Below, one piece after another: positions 9,399-19,661 of a stretch of 64,000 bases of DNA. How positions within the stretch are numbered: position 1 is the stretch's first letter; each line of letters opens with the position of its first letter. This stretch comes from Sphingobacterium mizutaii (lineage in GTDB: Bacteria; Bacteroidota; Bacteroidia; Sphingobacteriales; Sphingobacteriaceae). The stretch is taken from NCBI RefSeq assembly GCF_900187125.1, contig NZ_LT906468.1, forward strand, positions 3,534,001 through 3,598,000, read 5' to 3'. The position numbers and the translations under genes were made by a program. The notes beneath the pieces are model-generated. The model was not told where the DNA came from. It saw only the letters and a program-made list of their open reading frames with translations, and made no database searches.

Positions 9399-9634
9399 AT
9401 TGCATTATTTTATACAGCTTAATTTGCTTAAACAACTATCAATTAATTACTTACCTAATAAATCGCTAATTGTAACCAATAATATAGTAAAGCAATAAAA
9501 GATTATTTTAATAATTTTATACTTAAAATTATCAAAGTTTAATTAATTCAACTTGATGCAATAGCAAAATTAACTACTTACAGCTATCGATTTGACTTAA
9601 TTTTAACGCTAATGATTGATATTTAAGCTTTAAA

Positions 9635-10201
9635 ATGTCCCAGTTTGAAAAATATTCTGATGAAAAGTTATTGGTCCTATTGAAAGAAAGTGACCCTAAA
9701 GCATTTACAGAAATTTATAAAAGGTATTGGGATAAACTTTTGGTTGTAGCCAGCAATAAGCTTTCCGATATCCTAGTGGCAGAAGAAATCGTCCAAGATA
9801 TCTTCTTGGATATCTGGAAACGTAGGCAGAGCATCAAACTAAGTGATCAAATTGAAAGATATCTTGCCGCTGCCCTAAAGTATAAAATCATTAATCATAG
9901 ACATAGACTCGCAGTAGCACAGAAATTCGTAGACTACAGCAAAAAGGCTGAGGAACAGAATTTCTATTCTATGGAAAACTACCTCCAGTTTGAAGAACTC
10001 AAGACCAAATTGGAAAAACTGGTGACCCAACTACCAGAAAAATGCCAATTAGTCTATAAGCTGAGCCGTGAAGAAGGCTTATCCCAAAAAGAAATTGCCA
10101 AACGATTGTTGATTGCTGAAAAGACCGTAGAAGCCCATTTAACTCGTGCGCTCAAAAAAATAAAATCAGGTCTTAATTATATCATCTGCCTATTTTATTA
10201 A
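9635..10201 (+). CDS. ECF RNA polymerase sigma-70 factor, FecI-like
   Basis: The 188-residue protein has a sigma region 2 (about 20-90; 'AFTEIYKRYWDKLLVVA', 'AEEIVQDIFLDIWKRRQ'). Region 4 is a C-terminal helix-turn-helix (about 130-180; 'LPEKCQLVYKLSREEGLSQKEIAKRL'). It belongs to the Bacteroidota ECF family that partners with FecR-type anti-sigma factors. It is followed 95 bp later by fecR and then by an STN-containing SusC receptor. The likely circuit is therefore receptor to FecR to sigma, switching on the downstream import operon. The exact promoter it recognises is not evident. Confidence 0.93.
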   Translation: MSQFEKYSDEKLLVLLKESDPKAFTEIYKRYWDKLLVVASNKLSDILVAEEIVQDIFLDIWKRRQSIKLSDQIERYLAAALKYKIINHRHRLAVAQKFVDYSKKAEEQNFYSMENYLQFEELKTKLEKLVTQLPEKCQLVYKLSREEGLSQKEIAKRLLIAEKTVEAHLTRALKKIKSGLNYIICLFY

Positions 10202-10296
10202 GTCAACATTAAAAAAATATTATTTTTTTCATTTTCTATATAGGGATAAGGGCCTCGACTTTGATTATAGTTATATAGACCTATAATTAAATTACG

Positions 10297-11436
10297 ATGA
10301 TGGATAAAAATCGCTTGGCCGAACTGGAGCTGAAATGGCTTAATGGCTCGATTTCTGACGATGAGGCAAAGGAATATGCTACTTGGTACAACAGTGCCCA
10401 GAATGACCCTGTGATTATCCCTGAGCATATTGCGAGCAGCAAAGAAGAACATAAAACCAGAATCCTTGAAGGTCTATTAGCGAAGCTAGAAGGCAAGAAT
10501 GTCCAAAAACTTGAACCAAAACCATTATGGTATAGAAATAAAACCTACATAAGTATTGCAGCGAGCATACTGATGGTCCTTGGCATCGCCTCTTACTGGT
10601 TCATTTCAGATTCCAATCCCCCAGAAACAATTGCAGTACAAGATAAAACAGCCGGAACCGAGGGCTTAATCCTTTCCTTAGAAAACGGAGAAACCGTTGA
10701 AATCGACTCATTGGCAGATGGTCTAATTGCTAGCCAAGATGGTGTTGAAATCTATAAAAAAGACGGCTCCATTTATTACAAAGGTGAAGCCGGAAAAACC
10801 TCTTTCAACACAGCACATACACCCAAGGGAAGAAAGTTCGAAATCCAACTTCCGGATGGTTCCAATGTTTGGTTGAATGCAGAATCAACCATTAAGTATC
10901 CTATAGAATTTGCAGAAAACGAACGTAAGGTCCATGTAACTGGAGAAGCCTATTTTGAGGTTTCAAAAAATCCCGAGGCACCGTTCATCGTTCAAACCGA
11001 AGATCAAATCATTCAGGTACTGGGCACTCAATTCAATGTAAACAGTTATACAAACGAGAATTCAAGCAAGACGACCCTTTTGGAGGGCAAGGTCAAAATA
11101 TCATGCAAAGGTGAAGAGCTTTTCTTAAGCCCTAACCAACAAATTACTTATGACCGCAACAATGAGCGTTATGCCAAATCGGAGGTGAATGCCAAACAAT
11201 CCATTAGTTGGGTGAAAGGATATTTCAACTTTCAAGATTCAGACCTAGCAGGCATTATGAAACAGATTGAACGCTGGTACAACATTGAAGTGGAATTCCA
11301 ACCGGGTGTAAACCAAAGTCAAACTTTCTCCGGAAGGACTAGCATGAACCAAAATCTTTCCGAAGTACTGAAAGTTTTAGAATTAAGTGGAATCAAAACC
11401 CAGCTCCAAAACAACAAACTCACCGTATTCCCATGA
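10297..11436 (+). CDS. FecR-family anti-sigma factor
   Basis: The 379-residue protein has a short cytoplasmic N-terminal domain ('LELKWLNGSISDDEAKEY', about 8-27), one membrane span at about 84-103 ('YISIAASILMVLGIASYWF'), and a periplasmic FecR domain (about 165-270; 'GRKFEIQLPDGSNVWLNAESTIKYP' region, 'VTGEAYFEVSKNPEAPF'). A C-terminal DUF4974/STN-like domain follows. FecR proteins hold the ECF sigma inactive until a ligand-loaded TonB receptor signals through its N-terminal STN domain. The next gene is such a receptor, starting 43 bp after this stop, which supports a cell-surface signalling pair. Confidence 0.94.
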   Translation: MMDKNRLAELELKWLNGSISDDEAKEYATWYNSAQNDPVIIPEHIASSKEEHKTRILEGLLAKLEGKNVQKLEPKPLWYRNKTYISIAASILMVLGIASYWFISDSNPPETIAVQDKTAGTEGLILSLENGETVEIDSLADGLIASQDGVEIYKKDGSIYYKGEAGKTSFNTAHTPKGRKFEIQLPDGSNVWLNAESTIKYPIEFAENERKVHVTGEAYFEVSKNPEAPFIVQTEDQIIQVLGTQFNVNSYTNENSSKTTLLEGKVKISCKGEELFLSPNQQITYDRNNERYAKSEVNAKQSISWVKGYFNFQDSDLAGIMKQIERWYNIEVEFQPGVNQSQTFSGRTSMNQNLSEVLKVLELSGIKTQLQNNKLTVFP

Positions 11437-11479
11437 TATAAAGAAAATTACCAATAACCCTAATTACCATAACCTTAAA

Positions 11480-14400
11480 ATGAATAAAATCAAATTAGCT
11501 ATTGTCACTTGTTTGATGATGCTTTCCTTACCCTTGTTTGCTCAAAAGGTCACCCTGAATGAAAAAAACAGCAGATTAAAGGATGTTTTGGAAAAGATTG
11601 TCGAACAAACAAATTATGATCTCTTTTATTCCACTGAGATACTCAAGAAATCCAAAAGAGTACGGATAAAAGTCACTGACAAGGACCTTAGATCTGTATT
11701 GGATGAGATATTCCATCAACAGACGATCTCTTATTCCATTGCAAACAACACTATTGTCCTAGTCCCAAAAAGACCAAGGATCGTAGAAACGGTCATTGAG
11801 GTCAACATGGATCAACTCGTTCGTCCGAATTTACCTCGAATGGTAGAAGGAGAGATCAGAGACCAAGCCGGTAAACCCATTCGGGGAGTAACGATCGTGA
11901 ATAACAAGGACCCCAAAAACGTCAGGAGCATATCCGACATCAATGGGCGATTTAATATAGAAACCTCAAGGGGTGACTTGGTTACATTTACCTGCCAAGG
12001 TTATAAAGAGAGTACGATTTTATTTCGTGGGGAAAGAAATATGCTCGTGACGCTGTACAACCAAGTACTAGCGGTAAACGAAGTAACTGTAGAGGCACGC
12101 GTCAAGAAAAACCTAAACTTAAATACCCAGATCGATATGACCAACAGGTCATACATGAACCTTGGGCAATTACTGCAAGGTACTGTTCCGGGCTTGACCT
12201 TACAGATCCTGCCGTCCAACAAAAGAAAGATTGTCGGGATCACCGAAATTGGAACTATCCAATCAGGTCAAGGCGGCGGACTTAGAAAAACCTATTATAC
12301 ATTGGATCAATTCCTTCAGAAATTCTACCCAAATGGGCAAAGGATGATCGATGCTATTGAAAATAAAACTAGCCTTCCTGGAGGTGGTGATGCAGGTCGA
12401 TTCTTTATCGAGTATTCCAATCAAGCCAGTGTTACCCTGGTTCCAGAACTCAGAGGTTCTGCCAGTTTTGGAAATACCGAAGGGATGATGGTTATTATCG
12501 ATGGATTCCCAGTAGAGGAATTCCCAGCGGACTATCCAATGGCCAATGTGGAATCGGTTGAAGTGATCAAAGACCCTAAGGAACTGATCAAATGGGGACC
12601 TCGTGCCACAGCAGGTATTATCCTGATCAAGACCAAGACCGGAAGAAAGAATCAGGTCAACATTACATATAACGCCAATATGTACTTTAAGCCTGCTCCA
12701 AAATACGACATGGCCAAATTAGGATTAGCTAGCTCAGCAGATATTATAGACTATCTAAAAAGTGCTGCAGCTTTGGACCTTATCCCTGGAGATGGTGATT
12801 TTGAAAACCTAAATTTAGCCGAAAGACTTTTCGCTTGGCGTAGGGGCAACAAAATTACCGAAGCAGAATTCAATCGTAGGATTGACTCCCTTTCGGCTCT
12901 CTCCAATGAAGCGCAGGTGGCTCATCTCCAACAGAACGTGATGTCCCAAAACCATTTATTGTCCTTTTCTGGAGGTACTCCTCAATATATGTTTACCCTG
13001 ACTGGGACCTATAATAATTTCAAATCCCATGGACTCAACAATAATTCCAACACCTATGGTGTAGACTTGAAAAATAACTTCAACCTGTTAAAAGGTAAGT
13101 TAATAGCAAACTGGCAGATCAATGCCAACAGGACCAATTCGCAAGGTGGTGCCAATGAACTATCCATTTACAACCTTCCCCCTGCCTATCAGATGTTCCT
13201 GGATCGACAAGGAAACTATATCTATGACCAAAAGGTGCTTGGAGAGGTCTACAATAACCTTATCATGAAAAACGGATATTTCAACCATGGCATCAATATG
13301 TTGGAAGACAGCCGCTTGATGAACAGTCTATCCAAAAACACCTTGGTACAAAGTCGTCTGGAAATGAAATGGGATCTATTCAAAGGCTTGCGTTGGGACA
13401 ACTCGGTATTCTATCGCATGACACGCAACAACAATGACCGAATTACAGACCGACAAAGCAGTGAAGGAAGACAACTCTTTAATAATTATGGGTCACCAAA
13501 CGCTGGTTCGGTAGACTTTTATGTACCACCGGGAGACATCTTAAACAATAGCCAGGACAAGTATTTACAATGGAATATCCGTTCCGGTCTTAGCTATTCC
13601 TTAAAGATCGATGAGCATACCGTTACAGCCAATATTGGTGCTGGTGGGGCGAACGAAACGAGGGAAAGACCAGGAAATATAACCCGTTATGGATACAATC
13701 AAAATACAGGAAAAGGTTCCGCAATCTTTCTTCCTGCGGGAGATAGAAATCAAGGTGTTGAAAACTTCAGAAGACTATACAGTAGTACTGCAGCATTGAT
13801 CTATCCATTTGCTTTATTGACGCCTTCATCAGGTGACACTTCGATCTTTAGGAACTTAAACTGGAATGCAGGAATCAATTACGATTATAAAGAGAAGACC
13901 ATAAATTTCAATGCCAACTATAGCGAGGCCTTCAGTCCTAATTATGGAAAGGAGAAGTTTGCTACAACGAGGACCTTTAATTCCATTGTGGGTTACCAAT
14001 TCAAACATAAAAACCTTCCCGATTGGCTATCAGGCGTTATGGTTTCTGCTGGTTTGATGGGAAATAAAATGCCTGACCTGCCTACTACGATTGGAAGTAA
14101 CCGATACAGACAGGCAGAATGGAACAACTACGCCATCTGGGTCAATAATTTTATTCCCGTACCACAGGCTGGCCAATCCTCCTTCAATATTTTTGAAGAA
14201 TTAAGATTGAACCTTTTTAGTGGTGATCTATCGGTTTATGGTCGATATAACACCATGAAATTGGATGGCATATCCCCTAGCGGAAGCCTGACAGATTCAG
14301 CATCTTTTAACCAACGCAGGACCCTGAGGTATTTTAGTGCAGGCTTGGAAGGAACTTTAAGAGATGGAACCTTAATGTTCAATGGAACCTTTGACCGTTC

Positions 14401-15580
14401 CCCAGAAGGCCAAAAACAATTCAATGGTAATATTTCCTATGATATCAAGAAAGAATCCTATTTCACCTCTGAAGGGATCAGTACATTTATGATTGGTGGA
14501 ACCTATCAAGACCTTTCTTCTATCCAAGGTTTGGGACTGATGATGGGAACAAACAGCAGTGCCGGCGGAGGTTTTGGATTGGCTACCAATAGTACGTTTT
14601 CCGTTTTGCCACCAAGGAACAAAAACATTGAAATCTATCTCCAATTTGGATTGAACAATGACCGCCATCGCATTGACCTAAGGTACTACAACCGTTCAGA
14701 CCAAGGGATCACCAATAATATCCCTATTCCTACGGACCCTTCAACAGGATTGGACAATCAGATCACCTTTAGCAATATTGTGAATAAAGGAGTCGAATTC
14801 TTCTATAAGTCTGACATCGTCAGAAAGCCAAAATTCAGTTATAGTTTCGCCATCAATGGGGCTTACAATGTCAATATGGCTAAATCAATTCCTAAAACTC
14901 CTTATTCTGCCAGCAGACAATTTCTATCGGCTTTCCGAGAAGGCTATAGCACGACCAATGTTTGGGGATACCGTTGGGCAGGCTTAAATTCACAAGGTGA
15001 ACCCCAGATCTATGATGCGAAAGGCAACATCACTGCCACCCCGGATTCAACTGTGCTGGCGAATGACATCGTCTATATGGGTGCCACTAGAGCACCATGG
15101 ACAGGTGGTTTCATGCATGATATAACCTATGGCAAATTCTTCGCTCGTGTTTCCTTTATGGGAAGCTTCGGTGGTATTATGCGCCGCTTTATCCCTTCCA
15201 ATTCGGGGGCTCAATACGAAAATTCCAATTTGATCAGCCAACGTTGGAAAAAACCAGGTGATGAAGCTTTCACCGATATTCCTGCGCTCACCAATGACAC
15301 AGGTTTATCCATACGTAGTTTCTTGGCTCAGAACTCCAGCAATAGCTTTATGTCAGCCAATTTCATCCGACTCCAAGAAGTGATGGTCGGATGGGAAATC
15401 CCAAAGAGTTTTCTCAATGAAAAATATGTAAAAAGCCTTCGCATCTCTGCGCACATGCAAAATGTAGCCGTTTGGGCGAAAAACAGATATAAATACGACC
15501 CTAATAATGTGGATACAGGTGGTAGACTTGGTTTACCTACTCCTATTCAATATGGGGCTACACTAAACGTTATTTTTTAA
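11480..15580 (+). CDS. SusC/RagA-type TonB-dependent receptor with STN signalling domain
   Basis: I place the start at ATG 11480, which gives the signal peptide 'MNKIKLAIVTCLMMLSLPLF'; a longer frame opens inside fecR at 11387 but overlaps it. The 1366-residue protein has an STN domain (about 20-95), a carboxypeptidase-regulatory-like domain (about 125-205), a TonB plug (about 215-410, ending 'MVIIDGFPVEEFP...VESVEVIKDP') and a large beta-barrel to the C-terminus. SusC proteins import glycans or peptides through the outer membrane with a SusD lid. The plug has an extra stretch of roughly 80 residues between 'GLTLQILPSN' and 'GMMVIIDG', which is longer than usual. Substrate is unknown. Confidence 0.93.
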   Translation: MNKIKLAIVTCLMMLSLPLFAQKVTLNEKNSRLKDVLEKIVEQTNYDLFYSTEILKKSKRVRIKVTDKDLRSVLDEIFHQQTISYSIANNTIVLVPKRPRIVETVIEVNMDQLVRPNLPRMVEGEIRDQAGKPIRGVTIVNNKDPKNVRSISDINGRFNIETSRGDLVTFTCQGYKESTILFRGERNMLVTLYNQVLAVNEVTVEARVKKNLNLNTQIDMTNRSYMNLGQLLQGTVPGLTLQILPSNKRKIVGITEIGTIQSGQGGGLRKTYYTLDQFLQKFYPNGQRMIDAIENKTSLPGGGDAGRFFIEYSNQASVTLVPELRGSASFGNTEGMMVIIDGFPVEEFPADYPMANVESVEVIKDPKELIKWGPRATAGIILIKTKTGRKNQVNITYNANMYFKPAPKYDMAKLGLASSADIIDYLKSAAALDLIPGDGDFENLNLAERLFAWRRGNKITEAEFNRRIDSLSALSNEAQVAHLQQNVMSQNHLLSFSGGTPQYMFTLTGTYNNFKSHGLNNNSNTYGVDLKNNFNLLKGKLIANWQINANRTNSQGGANELSIYNLPPAYQMFLDRQGNYIYDQKVLGEVYNNLIMKNGYFNHGINMLEDSRLMNSLSKNTLVQSRLEMKWDLFKGLRWDNSVFYRMTRNNNDRITDRQSSEGRQLFNNYGSPNAGSVDFYVPPGDILNNSQDKYLQWNIRSGLSYSLKIDEHTVTANIGAGGANETRERPGNITRYGYNQNTGKGSAIFLPAGDRNQGVENFRRLYSSTAALIYPFALLTPSSGDTSIFRNLNWNAGINYDYKEKTINFNANYSEAFSPNYGKEKFATTRTFNSIVGYQFKHKNLPDWLSGVMVSAGLMGNKMPDLPTTIGSNRYRQAEWNNYAIWVNNFIPVPQAGQSSFNIFEELRLNLFSGDLSVYGRYNTMKLDGISPSGSLTDSASFNQRRTLRYFSAGLEGTLRDGTLMFNGTFDRSPEGQKQFNGNISYDIKKESYFTSEGISTFMIGGTYQDLSSIQGLGLMMGTNSSAGGGFGLATNSTFSVLPPRNKNIEIYLQFGLNNDRHRIDLRYYNRSDQGITNNIPIPTDPSTGLDNQITFSNIVNKGVEFFYKSDIVRKPKFSYSFAINGAYNVNMAKSIPKTPYSASRQFLSAFREGYSTTNVWGYRWAGLNSQGEPQIYDAKGNITATPDSTVLANDIVYMGATRAPWTGGFMHDITYGKFFARVSFMGSFGGIMRRFIPSNSGAQYENSNLISQRWKKPGDEAFTDIPALTNDTGLSIRSFLAQNSSNSFMSANFIRLQEVMVGWEIPKSFLNEKYVKSLRISAHMQNVAVWAKNRYKYDPNNVDTGGRLGLPTPIQYGATLNVIF

Positions 15581-15590
15581 TCGTACAACC

Positions 15591-16964
15591 ATGAAGACAA
15601 AACATTATTTTATCGTTCTGAGTCTTGTGATTATATATACCATATCCTCTTGTCAGAAATTCTTGGATATTATGCCAAGCACCGGAAATGTGAACCCCTC
15701 TACCCTCAAGGACTTTCAGGAAATGCTGAATAGCGACTCCATAGCACGTTGCAATTTTATTCTTGCAGACCTCATGGCCGATGACCTCAGCTTTCCTGCC
15801 CTCGCCCGAAATGAATATTACGGCAATGCTTATATGTATGCCCAACATATTTGGGGACCAGGTGAGATGGACTTTATGTACAAAAGTGCCTATGAGCGCA
15901 TCCTGCAAATGAATATCCTGATCCTCAAGGCCGCTGAAGTAAAACCGAAAAATGAAGATGAGCAAAAAGGCCTGGCCATTGCAATCGCACAAGCAAAGGT
16001 GAACCGTGCTTGGTATTTTTTACAGTTGGCAAATATATATGGCCAAGACTATACCAATGGTAAAGCCGCAACAGAATTGGCAATTCCAATTTCACTGATC
16101 CCAGATGCTAGCGTTAAACCTAAAAGAGGAACAGTCCAAGAGGTATATACTTTAATCATTAAAGAGTTAAATGAAGCCATCGCTACCGCTGACTTCCCTG
16201 TTATGGGCAATACGATCATCCATCCGGGCAAAGCATCGGCCTTGGCCCTATTGAGCAGAACCCATTTACTGATGGGAAATTACGCCGAAGCTTTGAAATC
16301 CGCTGATGAATGCCTGGCCCTGAAATCTTCTTTATTGAATTACCAGACCCTTACTGCAGCTCCATTAAACCTGCTGGATCAAAGCCGAAATCCAGAGGTT
16401 TTATTAGGTAAAACAGGTGTAGACCATGATCTAAACCTGACTTACTCTTTTAGGATACAGATCAGCAAAAGCTTAGACTCTTTATTAACGTCCTCAGATT
16501 TTCGAAGGAGAATCAACTTCGACTACTATGATGTTTTTGCCAATCAAGATGGAAAATACAATTTCAACTATAGCATTGCTGTACCAGAGGTTATGCTTAT
16601 CAAAGCCGAATGCTTAGCTAGAACGGGCAAACCTAAAGAGGCATTACCCATCCTAAATTTGCTGAGAAAAAACCGAATTGAAAATTCAACTGATTTAGTA
16701 ATAGCCGATGACGAGATCTTAAAAACGGTTTTGGAGGAAAGAAGAAGAGAGCTTTTCTGCCATGGTGGTTTGAGGTTGTTCGACTTAAAAAGACTGAACC
16801 GTGAAGAAAGGTTCAGTAAAAACATCGTCCGAAGCTTTTATGACAATTATAACTATCAAGATACGACAGTCGCCATTATCAAGCCCAATTCACCGCGCTA
16901 TTTGATGGAGATTGCTCCGCTGATTACCAACAACAATCCAGACATCAAACCAAATCCTAGATAA
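15591..16964 (+). CDS. SusD/RagB-family nutrient-binding outer-membrane lipoprotein
   Basis: The 457-residue protein starts with a lipoprotein signal ('VIIYTISSCQKFLDI'; the Cys is about residue 21). It has the SusD-type TPR-like helices ('RAWYFLQLANIYGQDYT', 'ASALALLSRTHLLMGNYAEALKSADECLAL') and the C-terminal block 'LEERRRELFCHGGLRLFDLKRLNREERF' typical of the family. It would cap the adjacent SusC barrel, starting only 10 bp after it, and capture substrate at the cell surface. Its stop codon overlaps an ATG of the next frame. The protein is somewhat shorter than many glycan-type SusD proteins. Confidence 0.93.
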   Translation: MKTKHYFIVLSLVIIYTISSCQKFLDIMPSTGNVNPSTLKDFQEMLNSDSIARCNFILADLMADDLSFPALARNEYYGNAYMYAQHIWGPGEMDFMYKSAYERILQMNILILKAAEVKPKNEDEQKGLAIAIAQAKVNRAWYFLQLANIYGQDYTNGKAATELAIPISLIPDASVKPKRGTVQEVYTLIIKELNEAIATADFPVMGNTIIHPGKASALALLSRTHLLMGNYAEALKSADECLALKSSLLNYQTLTAAPLNLLDQSRNPEVLLGKTGVDHDLNLTYSFRIQISKSLDSLLTSSDFRRRINFDYYDVFANQDGKYNFNYSIAVPEVMLIKAECLARTGKPKEALPILNLLRKNRIENSTDLVIADDEILKTVLEERRRELFCHGGLRLFDLKRLNREERFSKNIVRSFYDNYNYQDTTVAIIKPNSPRYLMEIAPLITNNNPDIKPNPR

Positions 16965-17002
16965 TGAGTGAATCAGGTCAAGGAATACAACGCATTAATA
17001 TC

Positions 17003-18514
17003 ATGAATAGATTAATAAATATACTTTTTCGATATGGCCTCTCAGCTCTGCTCGTACTTATCGTATTCAGCAGCTTTCTTGGATGCAAGAAAGACAAGCT
17101 CGACTTATATCAAGAGGTAGCCAATGAATTCAGCAACTACCTGAGCACAACGATCGGATCGGGGACAGCCATGAAGCTTGGTGATTCTGCCGTAAACAAC
17201 AGAACCCTTTCCGCACCGGGTTTACCAGTGCTATTGCAAAAAGAAGCCACACAAGAAGTAGTGGTACAAGGAACAATAGATCCTTCTCTAGTTGCGGTAT
17301 ATGATAGCCTCAACCATACCAAATCACCGGTATTTAAAGAAGGTGCTTTTGAATTGAGCAATAAAGGTGTCATTCATATTGAGTCTGGATTATCAACTTC
17401 AACAGACTCCTTAAAACTGCACTTAAAAAACGCCAGTCTCTTAGAGCATAACACTATTTACCTAGTCCCTATCAAACTTAAGGTCGTTTCTGGACAAGCA
17501 CAGCTGAAGAGTAAGTACATGTTTGTCAAGATGAAGGTATCCATCACTCCTTCCTTGATCCAAATGGATGTGTATAAACCTGAAAGCGGTTTAAACACCA
17601 ATTTTATCCGAGGTTATTATGTGATCAATGGCTATCATTCCGTAACCAAGATCAATAACCAAGAGAATGGAATCAAGGTTTTCAAATTCTCCGCCAGGAT
17701 AAACCATCCATTGGATATTGCCGTTCAAGGCGGTATCAGGTTAAACAATACGGACAGTGTAAAAACTTGGGTGGAAGGGATTAAAAAGAACACGTATAAT
17801 AGAATCCCGGAAAGCGCAATAAAGATCATAAAACCAACAGTCAATTTTCCTAAGGGCGATTCGGTATCCGTAGATAGCTTTGCTTTCTCAATCGACTACC
17901 AGCAACTCAAACAATCCGATAAAAACTATATCGGCATAATTGAATTGGAAAATACGAGCAATAATAATTTCGTAGAACCAATGACAGAACTGGGTGCCAA
18001 TTATGCCTTGATAGAAATCAATATCCAGGAATACAACACCGAAAATATCGCTTACCCATTGCCAGCTTTGCAAGGCAATAAAATGGACCGTAGTTTATGG
18101 AAGGCAACCGCCGAGGTAAATGACAACAATAAAGATTTCCCGGTCACCAATCTTTTTGACGGTAAAATAGCTACGATTTGGAAAGCTGCAGGTAGCACAC
18201 CTAAGGATATCACTATCGATATGGGAAAAACCGAAACCCTCAAAGGTTTCATCTTCAGCCCTTCTTACCTAGGTTCTTATGATATCTATTACAACTTCTC
18301 CAAAGTAGAAGCCTATTCCAGCAATGATGGCAAGACCTGGAAAAAAGAAGGAATTTTTATAGCAGGCGATATTGACAATCGAAGTACAGCGGATAGACCC
18401 GATAGGAAGAACCTAAAATTCATCAATCCAGTAACAGCAAAATTCTCCAAGTTCAACATTATTGAAAGCTCATTTGGCCTCCCATATATTTCAGAAATAG
18501 AAGGTATCAATTAA
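17003..18514 (+). CDS. DUF1735 (BT_3987-like) and discoidin-domain surface lipoprotein
   Basis: The start at 17003 gives a good lipoprotein signal ending 'VFSSFLGC'; an upstream ATG at 16964 overlaps the susD stop but would bury that signal. The N-terminal half (about 30-200) resembles the DUF1735/BT_3987 beta-sandwich ('YLVPIKLKVVSGQAQLKSKYMFVKM'). The C-terminal part (about 355-503) is an F5/8 type C (discoidin-like) domain ('FPVTNLFDGKIATIWKAAG', 'GKTWKKEG'). Such lipoproteins usually accompany SusCD as accessory surface binders. No catalytic residues are recognisable. It lies between susD and the thioredoxin-family genes in the same probable operon. Confidence 0.8.
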   Translation: MNRLINILFRYGLSALLVLIVFSSFLGCKKDKLDLYQEVANEFSNYLSTTIGSGTAMKLGDSAVNNRTLSAPGLPVLLQKEATQEVVVQGTIDPSLVAVYDSLNHTKSPVFKEGAFELSNKGVIHIESGLSTSTDSLKLHLKNASLLEHNTIYLVPIKLKVVSGQAQLKSKYMFVKMKVSITPSLIQMDVYKPESGLNTNFIRGYYVINGYHSVTKINNQENGIKVFKFSARINHPLDIAVQGGIRLNNTDSVKTWVEGIKKNTYNRIPESAIKIIKPTVNFPKGDSVSVDSFAFSIDYQQLKQSDKNYIGIIELENTSNNNFVEPMTELGANYALIEINIQEYNTENIAYPLPALQGNKMDRSLWKATAEVNDNNKDFPVTNLFDGKIATIWKAAGSTPKDITIDMGKTETLKGFIFSPSYLGSYDIYYNFSKVEAYSSNDGKTWKKEGIFIAGDIDNRSTADRPDRKNLKFINPVTAKFSKFNIIESSFGLPYISEIEGIN

Positions 18515-18525
18515 ATATTACGTAT

Positions 18526-19638
18526 ATGACAGTTTTATTAAATATTAGAAAAATCACCCCCTTGCTTCTATTAGTTGGTTCATTGTTTAGCCAAGAAGCA
18601 TTTAGCCAAAGTGAGTATGTGGTTAAAGGAAAAATCGAAGGCTGGCCTTCCAAGTATATCCGCTTTGAACGAAAAGGTAATTTCCCGGGTAAGGACTCTG
18701 TAGAAAACAAGGACGGTTCCTTTGAATTCCGTGGCAAGATCGAAGGTCCTACCAACGCCTTCTTGGTTTCCCTAGATGGCGAGGAACCTAAATATAAATT
18801 CCTTTTTTTAGAACCCGGAAATATCGAGATCCACGGCCAATACGCTAATCTGGAAGAAGCCAAAGTAACTGGTTCCAAATCCACTGATGAGTATTATGAA
18901 ATCAAGAACATCCATAAAACCCTTGGCGACCAAATCGACAGCCTTTACCAGGTCTTAGGTAATGAAAAGGACGAAACTAAAACGAAAAGCATTAGCAATG
19001 AAATTAAAAGCTTGACGGAAAAAAACATTGAGATTTCGAAAACCTTCATCAAGGAGCATCCATCAAGCCCAGCAACCGTCTATGAACTTGCTGGCTTAAG
19101 CCAAGACCTGAGCTATACCGAACTCAAGAAACTATATGATGTATTAGACCCTAAATTAATCGCAAGTGTACAGGCTGAAGATATCAATGCCTACATGAAA
19201 AACTTGGCGAACATTGAAATAGGAAAAATTGCACCTGATATTGCACAGAAGGATACAGCTGGAAACACCATCAAACTCCAAGATTTCCGCGGAAAGTATG
19301 TGCTCGTGGACTTTTGGGCGAGCTGGTGCATTCCATGTCGTAGGGAAAACCCAAATCTCCTTGCGGCCTATAAATCCTATAAGGATAAAGGGTTCGAAAT
19401 CCTAGGAGTTTCCATTGACTCCAAAGCAGAGGAATGGCGCTGGAAACGCGCTATTGAAAACGATGGCGTCATCTGGCCTCAGATCTCCGACCTACAAGGC
19501 AATAAAAACGAAGCCGCTGTAACCTATGCCGTCCAAGTTATTCCATCCAACTTTTTGATTGGCCCAGACGGAAAGATTATCGCCAAGAACCTTGTGGGAG
19601 AAAAATTACAGGAAAAACTGAAAGAAATATTTAAATAA
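18526..19638 (+). CDS. DUF4369 / TlpA-like thiol-disulfide oxidoreductase, copy 1
   Basis: The 370-residue exported protein has an N-terminal signal, a DUF4369 beta domain (about 28-115; 'YVVKGKIEGWPSKYIRFERKG'), a helical linker, and a C-terminal TlpA/AhpC-TSA thioredoxin fold (about 235-370). The active site is 'WASWCIPCR' (C268, C271). TlpA-type proteins reduce or exchange disulfides in the periplasm. It is the first of three related genes in tandem; the third has the same order of domains and the second lacks the thioredoxin half. It starts 11 bp after the discoidin lipoprotein gene, so it belongs to the SusCD operon. The natural partner is unknown. Confidence 0.92.
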   Translation: MTVLLNIRKITPLLLLVGSLFSQEAFSQSEYVVKGKIEGWPSKYIRFERKGNFPGKDSVENKDGSFEFRGKIEGPTNAFLVSLDGEEPKYKFLFLEPGNIEIHGQYANLEEAKVTGSKSTDEYYEIKNIHKTLGDQIDSLYQVLGNEKDETKTKSISNEIKSLTEKNIEISKTFIKEHPSSPATVYELAGLSQDLSYTELKKLYDVLDPKLIASVQAEDINAYMKNLANIEIGKIAPDIAQKDTAGNTIKLQDFRGKYVLVDFWASWCIPCRRENPNLLAAYKSYKDKGFEILGVSIDSKAEEWRWKRAIENDGVIWPQISDLQGNKNEAAVTYAVQVIPSNFLIGPDGKIIAKNLVGEKLQEKLKEIFK

Positions 19639-19661
19639 CCATTCACTATAAGCTTAATTAC

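Noticed and set aside
11387..11479. Upstream extension of the SusC frame into fecR
   Set aside because: It would overlap the fecR 3' end and place 31 polar residues before a good signal peptide.
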